61,137 nt of DNA, taken from NCBI GenBank assembly GCA_028687425.1, contig JAQUAD010000011.1:1-61137 (forward strand), given 5' to 3'. Origin of the DNA: Sideroxydans sp. Its GTDB lineage: Bacteria > Pseudomonadota > Gammaproteobacteria > Burkholderiales > Gallionellaceae. Position 1 is the first letter of the stretch. Every line of letters starts with the position of its first letter. Shown here one piece after another: positions 1 through 7,490 of the stretch. The position numbers were made by a program, and so were the translations under genes. The notes beneath the pieces are model-generated. The model was not told the origin of the DNA and made no database searches. It saw only the letters and a list, made by a program, of their open reading frames with translations.

Positions 1-1
1 G

Positions 2-112
2 ATAGACGAGCTCAAGCCTGCATTCGGTGAAGAGAAGTTCTTTTTCGAGGAAGAACTGGAGCAGCTGTTCCACGAGCGCAACGACACCAGCACGGCGGAC
101 GATTTCGAGTAA
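2..112 (+). CDS. C-terminal fragment of an unidentified protein
   Basis: Only the last 36 codons are inside the window; the gene enters from the left edge and ends with TAA. The visible tail is strongly acidic and rich in Glu and Phe (FFFEEELEQLFHERND). This suits a soluble protein's C-terminal helix and tail, but no family can be named from so little sequence. The next gene is convergent, on the minus strand. Confidence 0.5.
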   Translation: MDELKPAFGEEKFFFEEELEQLFHERNDTSTADDFE

Positions 113-133
113 AGGCGCAGCCCCGCAACGAGC

Positions 134-433
134 CTATTCCGGCTCGCACTCCTGCTTGAAGATTTCCAGATTGGAAACATTCGCGACGCCACTCGGGGTG
201 GGTACCCAGAACCGTGCGCCGCAATGCGTCGTTTCGATACAACGCGTCTTGGGCATCGGGTCCTTTTCGACGAAAGGCCGCGCCAGACATTCGGTGTAAA
301 GACGATGGCATGCCTGGCCTTCAGCCAGACCGTACTGCATCAATACGACCTGTTCGAGGAATCTGCAGCGGGCCGTCTGTGCCTGTGCGGTGCCGGCCAG
401 CAACAATCCCAGAAGGATGGATATGGTGCGCAT
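134..433 (-). CDS. small secreted six-cysteine hypothetical protein
   Basis: A 99-residue protein with a clear Sec signal peptide: Met-Arg start, hydrophobic core ISILLGLLLAG, and likely cleavage after AQA near residue 19. The mature part is about 80 residues with six cysteines, which suggests disulfide bonds in the periplasm or outside the cell. An AGGAGGG ribosome site lies about 7 bases before the ATG. It is 12 bases downstream of the mechanosensitive channel gene on the same strand, so the two may be cotranscribed. Family not recognised. Confidence 0.7.
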   Translation of the reverse strand: MRTISILLGLLLAGTAQAQTARCRFLEQVVLMQYGLAEGQACHRLYTECLARPFVEKDPMPKTRCIETTHCGARFWVPTPSGVANVSNLEIFKQECEPE

Positions 434-445
434 ATCTGTGCCCTC

Positions 446-1330
446 CTATTCTTCCCGCTGCTGCACGATGCGTAGCGCGGGTGCCTTGCCCTGCTTGTCC
501 TGACCTGCATACAGCGTCAGGTGCGGGTATGGGATCTCTATGCCGTGCGCATCAAAGGTCTTTTTCAGGATGCTCAGAAAATTGCGGCGCACGTCCCATT
601 GCTCCATGGCAACGGTCTTGAAGCGGCAGCGGATGACAACCGCCGAATCTCCCCAGTCCTGCACGCCTTGTATATCGAGGTCTTCCATGATCTTGGGGCC
701 GACCTTCGGGTCCTTGCGCAGTGCCGCGGCTGCCATGCGCGTGACTTCGTACACCTCGTCCAGATCCTCACGATAGGCGACGCCGAACTCGATCAGCGCA
801 TAGGCATAGCCGCGCGACTTGTTGGTCAGGATGGTGATCTGCCCGTTGGGGATGTAATGCACATTGCCTTCGATGTCGCGCAGGGCGACATAGCGCAGCG
901 TGATGTCTTCCACCACGCCGATCTTGCCGGATATCTCGACCGCATCGCCCTGCCTGATCTGGTTCTCCAGGAGCAGGAAGATGCCGGTGAAATAATCCTG
1001 GATCAGGGTCTTGGCGGCGAAGCCCACCGCGATACCCACCACCCCCGCCGCGCCGAGTATGGGGGTGACCGAGACGCCCAGCTCGCTCAACAGCCAGACC
1101 GCCGCGACGACCAGGATGACCACATTGAAGATGTAGCGCAGCATCCTGGCCAGCGTCTCGACGCGCCGCCCTTCCTCCGCAGACTCGATCCCCTGGCGTG
1201 CATAGTCGCTGAACACGCGGATCAGCTTGCGACTCACGATGATGAGCGCCCAGGCGACCAGCAGCGTAAGGATCACGCGCAGCATCTCGGCCGGCACATG
1301 CAGATGATCGATGAAGGATGTGTTTTCCAT
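446..1330 (-). CDS. MscS-family mechanosensitive ion channel
   Basis: A 294-residue small-conductance mechanosensitive channel of the inner membrane, which opens on hypo-osmotic stress to release solutes. About three membrane segments occupy residues 15-110. The last carries the Gly/Ala-rich pore helix of the family (LGAAGVVGIAVGFAAKTL), followed by the beta domain (VEISGKIGVVEDITLR) and the C-terminal alpha/beta domain. The frame stays open 28 codons further upstream, but the chosen ATG has GGGAG just before it and gives the usual N-terminus. It is divergent from the antiporter gene at 1435; the two share a 104-base intergenic region. Confidence 0.93.
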   Translation of the reverse strand: MENTSFIDHLHVPAEMLRVILTLLVAWALIIVSRKLIRVFSDYARQGIESAEEGRRVETLARMLRYIFNVVILVVAAVWLLSELGVSVTPILGAAGVVGIAVGFAAKTLIQDYFTGIFLLLENQIRQGDAVEISGKIGVVEDITLRYVALRDIEGNVHYIPNGQITILTNKSRGYAYALIEFGVAYREDLDEVYEVTRMAAAALRKDPKVGPKIMEDLDIQGVQDWGDSAVVIRCRFKTVAMEQWDVRRNFLSILKKTFDAHGIEIPYPHLTLYAGQDKQGKAPALRIVQQREE

Positions 1331-1378
1331 ACCTGACTCCCAGCTTGGCGTGTCGTCGATTCTAACGCATGGCGCCCG

Positions 1379-1420
1379 AAGAACTGTCATGAAGGCTCGG
1401 GTATAATCGCACATCGTTCA
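1379..1420 (+). promoter_or_regulatory. sigma70-type promoter for the antiporter gene at 1435
   Basis: A perfect TATAAT lies at 1402-1407, 28 bases before the ATG, with an AGGAG ribosome site between them. The -35 position (about 1379-1384) matches poorly. The bases after the -10, GCACATCGTTCA at 1409-1420, recur exactly after the TATAAT of the kinase promoter at 25150. Confidence 0.6.
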
Positions 1421-1434
1421 TTGCAGGAGCTTCA

Positions 1435-2703
1435 ATGTCCACCACCGTACTCGTCATCGGCCTGATGGTGTTCTTTGCGCACTTTTTGTCGCTGCAATTC
1501 TCCCGCACCAACATCCCCGACGTGCTGGTGCTGATGCTTATCGGCATATTGCTCGGCCCCGTGCTGGGCATCGTGTCGCCCGGCGACTTCGGCAAGGTCG
1601 GCTCTTTGCTGGCCACCATCGCGCTGGTGGTGATCCTGTTCGAGAGCGGCACCTCGCTCAACCTCGACGTGCTGGGCGAGTCGCTCGGCACCACCGGTCT
1701 CCTGTCCGTCGCCTGCTTCATACTGACCACGGCGGTGGTCTCGGCGATCGGCATGTCCATGCTCGGCCTGGATGGCCTGCCCGCGCTGCTGCTGGGCCTG
1801 ACACTGGGCGGCACCTCCTCCGCCGTGGTGATCCCGATGGTGGGCGCGCTCAAACTTTCCGACAAGCCGGCCACCGTGCTGGTGCTCGAATCCGCGTTGA
1901 CCGACGTGCTGTGCATCGTGGGCGTGTTCGCCATGCTGCAGATCATGACACAGGGCGATGTGGCGGCCGGCAAGGTGGTGGGCGGCGTCATGGCGGCGCT
2001 GGTGTTCGCCGCGGTGTTCGGTGTGGTGGGCGGCATCGGCTGGCTGCTGGTGCTGGGCAAGGTGCGCGACTTCCCCAACACCATCTCGTCCACGCTGGCC
2101 TATGTGTTCATCGTATACGGCGCGACCGAGGCGCTGGGCTTCTCCGGCGCCATCGCCGCGCTGGCGCTGGGCATCACGCTGACCAACTTCCAGAAGTTCG
2201 GCCTGCACCGCATCCCCAACCTCGACAAGAACATCGAGCCCCTGAACGAGGTCGACCTGATCTTCTATCGCGAGGCGGTGTTCCTGCTGAAGACCTACTT
2301 CTTCGTGTATCTGGGCATCTCCATCCACTTCGGCGCTGTCCTGCCCGCCACGGTCGCTGTCGTGATGGTGCTGCTGGTCTACGCGCTGCGCCTGCTGCTG
2401 ACGCGCGTGGTGTTCCGCGACCCGACCTATACCCTGCGCGACACCGCCGTCACCTCCATGATGGCTCCCAAGGGACTGGCGGCGGCGGTGCTGGCCGCGC
2501 TGCCGTTGCAGTACGGCATCGCCGGCGGGGAAACGATACGCGACACCACCTACATGGTGGTGCTGTTCAGCATCTCGCTCACCGCGCTGCTGGTGATGGC
2601 CTACCCCGCACCCGCCGTGCGTAGCCTCTATTCGCGCCTGCTGGGCAAAGCACCCGGCGACACCCTGAAAGTCCCGGCATTCGTGCCGCCGCCCGAAGCC
2701 TGA
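1435..2703 (+). CDS. cation:proton antiporter (CPA superfamily)
   Basis: A 422-residue polytopic inner-membrane protein, hydrophobic nearly throughout with about 12 helices, of the Na+/H+ exchanger fold (PF00999-like). Family-type features are LFESGTSLNLDVLGES near residues 62-77 and LGGTSSAVVIPMVG near 121-134, the region that carries the ion-binding site. It lacks a cytoplasmic TrkA-type regulatory domain, unlike the KefB-like protein at 22479. Expected role is expulsion of Na+ or K+ in exchange for protons. AGGAG precedes the ATG. The next antiporter gene follows on the same strand after about 60 bases, so cotranscription is likely. The transported ion cannot be told from sequence. Confidence 0.9.
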   Translation: MSTTVLVIGLMVFFAHFLSLQFSRTNIPDVLVLMLIGILLGPVLGIVSPGDFGKVGSLLATIALVVILFESGTSLNLDVLGESLGTTGLLSVACFILTTAVVSAIGMSMLGLDGLPALLLGLTLGGTSSAVVIPMVGALKLSDKPATVLVLESALTDVLCIVGVFAMLQIMTQGDVAAGKVVGGVMAALVFAAVFGVVGGIGWLLVLGKVRDFPNTISSTLAYVFIVYGATEALGFSGAIAALALGITLTNFQKFGLHRIPNLDKNIEPLNEVDLIFYREAVFLLKTYFFVYLGISIHFGAVLPATVAVVMVLLVYALRLLLTRVVFRDPTYTLRDTAVTSMMAPKGLAAAVLAALPLQYGIAGGETIRDTTYMVVLFSISLTALLVMAYPAPAVRSLYSRLLGKAPGDTLKVPAFVPPPEA

Positions 2704-2764
2704 ACGCGTACCGCCCGGCATGCGCCGCACGGCGCTGCCGTCAACCCATTCCCGGAACACAAGC

Positions 2765-4153
2765 ATGATCATCACACTCCTGACGATAGCCACCATCCTC
2801 TTCCTCGCCCTGCAACTGGAGGAGAAACTGCGCGTGCCATCGCCGCTGGGATTGATCCTGCTGTCCTTCATCGCACACTATGTGTTCAAACAGGTGCCGG
2901 TACTCACCGGCGACACGGAACACTTCGCCCTGCTGGTCATCTTCCTGCTGCCTGTGTTGCTGATCTCCGATTCGCTGGAACTCAAGGTCGCCGACCTGAA
3001 GGAACATGCCTGGAGCCTGCTGCATCTTGCAGTGGTTTCCATCATCCTGTCGGTACTGACCGCACTGGCCATCTCGGACTGGCTGTTCGGCGATTATCAG
3101 TTGTCTGCCGCCGCAGTGATCGTGCTGTTCGCCATGGTGCTGGCGACCGATCCGGTTTCGGTGGTGAGCATCTTCTCCAAGTTCGAGCTGCCGCACCGCT
3201 TGAAGATCCTGGCCGAAGGCGAGAGCCTGCTGAACGATGCCACGGCGCTGATCGCCTTCGTGTTCGTCGGCCTGTATGCGCTGGGCGGCAACGAGATCAC
3301 CGCCGGCTATGTGCTCGGCATCAGCGCGGAAGTGATCCTGGGCTCGGTCGCGGTCGGCATGCTGGTCGGTTTCCTCGGCCTGATGCTGATGAAATCCACG
3401 CATAACCGCTTCGCCGAGATGATGGTGCTGATCATCGCCGGTTACGGGGCGTTCGAGATCGCCGAATATTTCTATGTGTTCCTCAATCTGCTGGGCGGGC
3501 ATTCGCATCTGCACCTGTCCGGCATCCTCGCTGTGATCTTCGCCGTGATCACGGTCAACCACGTGATGATGCAGGCGGTCGACGAGGAAGCACGCAGCAT
3601 CGAGGCCGACGAAGCCACTTTGCGGCGCGAGGCCATGAGCCACAACGCTTCCGCCGGCCTGATCGGCAACACGCTGGGCCGCCTGCGCGCCACCATCGCC
3701 GAGCGTGACCGGCATCTGCGCACCAAGGAGGACATCCAGCTGCTGGCGCTGGTGGCCAACACCATCCTGTTCATCGCCATGGCGGAGATGATCGACCTCA
3801 AGCTGCTGTGGCAATACCGGACCGAGATCCTGGTGATGTTCCTCGCCACCACGGTGATACGCGGCGCGATGATGGGGCTGTTCGCCGCCATCGCCAACCG
3901 CACCGCCAAGATGGTCGATATCAGCCTGCGCTGGTGGAGCGTACTCACCTTCGCCGGCATCAAGGGCGGCCTGTCCATCGTGATGATCACCATGATCCCT
4001 GCCGACTTCCCGCACCTTGAGATGTTCAGGGCGGTGGTGATCGGCGTTATCATGCTGTCCACTTTCCTCTATTCCGGCGCGCTGCTGCTCATCATCGGAC
4101 GCAACAAGGAAGCGTTCCGCAACGAGAAGCTGGCCGAGGAAGCACACCACTGA
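2765..4153 (+). CDS. Na+/H+ antiporter, CPA1/NhaP type
   Basis: A 462-residue inner-membrane antiporter. Residues 1-270 and 330-450 are membrane helices. The family signature is seen in VLFAMVLATDPVSVVSIF (the ATDPV motif) and AEGESLLNDATALIAFVF (the NDATA motif with acidic residues typical of CPA1 exchangers). A hydrophilic stretch at about 270-330 (MQAVDEEARSIEADEATLRR) interrupts the membrane part and is probably a cytoplasmic loop. An upstream in-frame ATG at 2720 would add 15 polar residues; the ATG used here begins directly with the first helix. Its stop overlaps the next gene's ATG by one base (TGATG), which implies translational coupling. Confidence 0.9.
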   Translation: MIITLLTIATILFLALQLEEKLRVPSPLGLILLSFIAHYVFKQVPVLTGDTEHFALLVIFLLPVLLISDSLELKVADLKEHAWSLLHLAVVSIILSVLTALAISDWLFGDYQLSAAAVIVLFAMVLATDPVSVVSIFSKFELPHRLKILAEGESLLNDATALIAFVFVGLYALGGNEITAGYVLGISAEVILGSVAVGMLVGFLGLMLMKSTHNRFAEMMVLIIAGYGAFEIAEYFYVFLNLLGGHSHLHLSGILAVIFAVITVNHVMMQAVDEEARSIEADEATLRREAMSHNASAGLIGNTLGRLRATIAERDRHLRTKEDIQLLALVANTILFIAMAEMIDLKLLWQYRTEILVMFLATTVIRGAMMGLFAAIANRTAKMVDISLRWWSVLTFAGIKGGLSIVMITMIPADFPHLEMFRAVVIGVIMLSTFLYSGALLLIIGRNKEAFRNEKLAEEAHH

Positions 4154-5076
4154 TGCTAGACGATATGGATATGACCGAACTTTTCCAGGGGCTGATCTCG
4201 CACCCGATGTTCACCAAGCTGGCCGAACTTGGTATCAGCCTTTTCTTCATCTTCCTGCTGGTGCGCTTCGCCAAACTGATCGCCACCAACAATATCGACA
4301 ACAAGGATCTGCGCTACAAGACGCGCAAGGCTTTCAGCCTGTCCGGCTATGTCCTGTCGCTGGTCATCGCTATCGCCATCTTCAGCAACCAGCTCTCCAA
4401 CCTGCCGGTGCTGATCGGTTTGCTCGGCGTCGGTCTCGGTTTTGCGCTGCGGGAACTGATCCAGAGCCTGATCGGCTGGGCGGTGATCACGTTCGGCAAC
4501 CTGTACAAGCCGGGCGACCGCATCATGCTCGGCGGCGTGATGGGCGACGTGATGGACATCGGCCCGCTCTCCACCACCGTGATGGAATGCGGCGACTGGG
4601 TGAAGTCCGACCTGTACAACGGTCGCGTGGTGTATCTGCCCAACAACATCGTGCTGCGCGAGCAGGTGCAGAACTACAGCGTGGACTTCCCCTTCCTGTG
4701 GGACGAGATCGTGGTGCCGGTGCGCACCGATTGCGACCACCGTCTGGCGCGCCAGATCCTGCTCGACGTGGGCAAGCGCGAGCAGGCCGGCACCATGGCT
4801 GCCGCACAGGAATACTGGTCCAACTTCATGCTGCACCATCGCGCCGAGGATGCCCGGCTCGACATCGTGGTGACCATGAGTTTCGACGCCAACTGGATCG
4901 AGTTCACCCTGCGTTATCTGGTGGATTACACGCGCCGCCGCACCACCAAGGACAGGCTGTTCACCGCCATCCTGGACGAATTCGAAAAGACGGACGGCAA
5001 GGTCAGGGTCGCGTCGCCGCAGTTGCAAGTGACCGAACTGCCGGATATGCACATGCGTCCGGCCACCTCGAACTGA
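4153..5076 (+). CDS. MscS-family mechanosensitive ion channel, second copy
   Basis: A 307-residue channel with three N-terminal membrane segments, the MscS pore-helix region (VLIGLLGVGLGFALRELIQSL at about residues 80-100) and the beta domain (LGGVMGDVMDIGPLSTTVME). The beta domain is longer and more divergent than in the protein at 446-1330, so the two are not recent duplicates. Its start overlaps the antiporter stop. An antiporter and an osmotic release valve are therefore made from one transcript. Confidence 0.9.
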   Translation: MLDDMDMTELFQGLISHPMFTKLAELGISLFFIFLLVRFAKLIATNNIDNKDLRYKTRKAFSLSGYVLSLVIAIAIFSNQLSNLPVLIGLLGVGLGFALRELIQSLIGWAVITFGNLYKPGDRIMLGGVMGDVMDIGPLSTTVMECGDWVKSDLYNGRVVYLPNNIVLREQVQNYSVDFPFLWDEIVVPVRTDCDHRLARQILLDVGKREQAGTMAAAQEYWSNFMLHHRAEDARLDIVVTMSFDANWIEFTLRYLVDYTRRRTTKDRLFTAILDEFEKTDGKVRVASPQLQVTELPDMHMRPATSN

Positions 5077-5113
5077 TACCCTTTCCCATTTTCAACCCGC
5101 TCAAGTTCATTCC

Positions 5114-5821
5114 ATGAAGAATCGTTTTGCACGCACCCTGCCGCTCGCGCTCGCACTGCTCGCCACGCCCGCCCTGTCCGCCGAACCCGTCGTCGCCGAT
5201 CGCCCCGGCTTCAGCACCGGCACGCACACGGTCGCGCCCGGTCACTACAACATCGAGCTCGGGTTCCAGGCCGGCGATGTGAGCGAGACCCTGCCGCTGA
5301 CGAACGTACGCATCGGCCTGACACCGAAAGCCGAACTGGATGTGCAGTGGGGCGGCTGGACCTTCGATCATGGCCGCAGCACCCTCAACAACCTGAGCCT
5401 GGGCGGCAAGTATCGACTGGATGACCGCGGCCCCTGCAAGCTGAGCCTGCTGGGCACGTTCATGCTGCCCAGCGGCAATGCCAACCCGTCCGGCAGCGGC
5501 ATCGCCCCGCAGGCCGCCCTGCTGTGGAACCGTGGCGACTGGTTCGGCATGTTCCAGCTGGCCAGCAGCCATGCGGGTTCGCTGCACACGCAGGCACAGG
5601 CCGCCGTCGGACATACCTTTGCGCACGGTGCGCAGCTCGGCAGCTATCTCGAACTGTTCGTCGACCATCCGCTGAACCATGCCGGCAGCGACAGCATCCT
5701 GGTGGATGGCGGCTTCGCCTGGCTGCTTGATACGCGCACCCAGCTCGACCTGCATCTGGGCCTGGATGTGAACGGCAACGCCGCCCACTTCATCGGCCTC
5801 GGCTTCGCCCGCAGCTATTGA
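5114..5821 (+). CDS. outer-membrane beta-barrel protein, MetA/phenol-pathway 'transporter' type
   Basis: A 235-residue exported protein. The signal peptide covers about residues 1-22 (basic start, LPLALALLATPALSA, cleavage before EPVV). The mature part is made of alternating polar and hydrophobic strands and ends in an aromatic-terminated strand (GLGFARSY), typical of outer-membrane barrels. The motif ADRPGFSTGTHTVAPGHYNIE resembles the opening of small barrels annotated as transporters of the phenol MetA-pathway family. Substrate unknown. It lies 37 bases after the MscS gene on the same strand and may carry ions or small solutes for the adjacent inner-membrane systems. Confidence 0.7.
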   Translation: MKNRFARTLPLALALLATPALSAEPVVADRPGFSTGTHTVAPGHYNIELGFQAGDVSETLPLTNVRIGLTPKAELDVQWGGWTFDHGRSTLNNLSLGGKYRLDDRGPCKLSLLGTFMLPSGNANPSGSGIAPQAALLWNRGDWFGMFQLASSHAGSLHTQAQAAVGHTFAHGAQLGSYLELFVDHPLNHAGSDSILVDGGFAWLLDTRTQLDLHLGLDVNGNAAHFIGLGFARSY

Positions 5822-5893
5822 CCCTATCGCTCGCCGGCATCGCTGCTTGATGCCCGGGCAACTTCTTTGAACCCAGCAAGCAGGTAACACGTC

Positions 5894-7402
5894 ATGCCCA
5901 CCAGCAATCTCCCTGAAATCAGAACCAATGTATTGAGCGGCCTCACCGTCGCGCTCGCACTGGTGCCCGAAGCCATCGCCTTCGCCTTCGTGGCGCACGT
6001 GCACCCGCTGGTCGGACTGTATGCCGCGTTCATGGTCGGCCTGATCACTTCGCTGATCGGCGGCCGCCCCGGCATGATCTCCGGCGCAACCGGTGCGCTG
6101 GCGGTCGTGATGGTGGCGCTGGTCGTGCAGCACGGCGTGGAGTATCTGTTCGCCACCGTGGTGCTGATGGGCGTGCTGCAGATCGGCTTCGGGCTGGCCA
6201 AGCTCGGCAAGTTCATCCGCATGGTGCCGCACCCGGTGATGCTGGGCTTCGTCAACGGCCTGGCCATCGTGATCTTCCTGGCGCAGATGGGACACTTCAA
6301 GACACCGGACGGTGAATGGATGCAGGGCGCCGCGCTGTACACCATGCTCGGCCTGATCGCGCTGACCATGGCCATCATCTATCTGCTGCCCAGACTGACC
6401 AACGCCATCCCTTCCACGCTGGCCGCCATCGTCGCCACTTCCGCGCTGGTGATCTTCGCCGGCATCGACACCAAGACCGTGGGCGACATGGCCTCCATCG
6501 CCGGCGGCCTGCCGAGCTTCCACCTGCCCGACGTGCCGCTGAACTGGGAGACCTTGAAGATCATCTTCCCCTACAGCCTGATCCTCGCCGCCATCGGCCT
6601 GATCGAGTCGCTGCTGACTCTGAACCTGATCGACACCATGACCGACACGCGCGGCAAGCCCAACCGTGCCTCGATCGGGCAGGGCGTGGCCAATGTGGTC
6701 ACCGGTTTCTTCGGCGGCATGGGAGGCTGCGCCATGATCGGCCAGAGCATGATCAACGTCACCAACGGGGCGGTGAAGAATCTTTCCGGCATCGCCGCCG
6801 CCCTGTTCCTGCTGGTCTTCATCCTGTTCGCTTCCGAGTGGATCGAGATGATCCCGCTCGCCGCGCTGATCGGCCTGATGTTCGTGGTGTCCGAGAAGAC
6901 CTTCGAGTGGGGCAGCTTCCAGTTGTTCGGCAAAGTGCCCAGGACCGACATCGTGGTCGGCATCACCGTCGCCGTGGTGACCGTGCTGACCGACCTCGCC
7001 ATCGCCGTGATCGTCGGCATCATCATCTCCGCGCTGGCCTTCGCGTGGGAGCATGCCAAGAGCATGGAAGTGCGCGTCACCACCGAGGAACACGGCTGGA
7101 AGGTGTACGACCTGCACGGCTCGCTGTTCTTCGCCTCGTCGCAGAATTTCCTCAACCTGTTCACGCCGAAGGACGACCCGCAAGAAGTGGTGATCGACTT
7201 CAAGCACGCGCGCGTCAAAGACCACTCCGGACTGGAAGCCATCGACCAACTGGCTGAACGCTACACCCAGCTCGGCAAGAAACTGCACCTGCGCCATCTG
7301 AGTCCGGACTGTCTGGAGCTGCTCGGCAAGGCGCGCGGCATGGTCGAAGTGAACGTGCTGGAAGACCCGCATTACCATCCGGCGGACAACCGCCTCGGCT
7401 GA
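5894..7402 (+). CDS. SulP-family inorganic anion transporter with STAS domain
   Basis: A 502-residue protein. The transmembrane part (about residues 1-385) opens with the SulP signature region ([21 protein letters not shown]) and includes [18 protein letters not shown] cytoplasmic STAS domain occupies about residues 390-495 ([16 protein letters not shown] and [20 protein letters not shown]). Family members move sulfate, bicarbonate or other anions, often with Na+ or H+. The length suits the shorter bacterial type. The neighbouring Na+ systems make a Na+-coupled bicarbonate or sulfate role reasonable, but that is inference. Confidence 0.92.
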   Translation: MPTSNLPEIRTNVLSGLTVALALVPEAIAFAFVAHVHPLVGLYAAFMVGLITSLIGGRPGMISGATGALAVVMVALVVQHGVEYLFATVVLMGVLQIGFGLAKLGKFIRMVPHPVMLGFVNGLAIVIFLAQMGHFKTPDGEWMQGAALYTMLGLIALTMAIIYLLPRLTNAIPSTLAAIVATSALVIFAGIDTKTVGDMASIAGGLPSFHLPDVPLNWETLKIIFPYSLILAAIGLIESLLTLNLIDTMTDTRGKPNRASIGQGVANVVTGFFGGMGGCAMIGQSMINVTNGAVKNLSGIAAALFLLVFILFASEWIEMIPLAALIGLMFVVSEKTFEWGSFQLFGKVPRTDIVVGITVAVVTVLTDLAIAVIVGIIISALAFAWEHAKSMEVRVTTEEHGWKVYDLHGSLFFASSQNFLNLFTPKDDPQEVVIDFKHARVKDHSGLEAIDQLAERYTQLGKKLHLRHLSPDCLELLGKARGMVEVNVLEDPHYHPADNRLG

Positions 7403-7490
7403 GCCGATGCGCGGTGCCGGGCAGCGCGCCTAACATATCCGCCGCCTCGATTCCATGCACACGTTTCCCCAGCTTGGCTAACATAGTCAC

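Noticed and set aside
1432-2871. 479-codon open frame antisense to the first antiporter
   Set aside because: Shadow composition rich in His, Gln and Arg; it crosses two real genes on the other strand.
5003-7378. 791-codon open frame on the minus strand, opposite the outer-membrane and SulP genes
   Set aside because: Its product is a low-complexity His/Gln/Arg/Asp-rich chain, the usual shadow of a GC-rich hydrophobic gene; the plus-strand genes have clear families.
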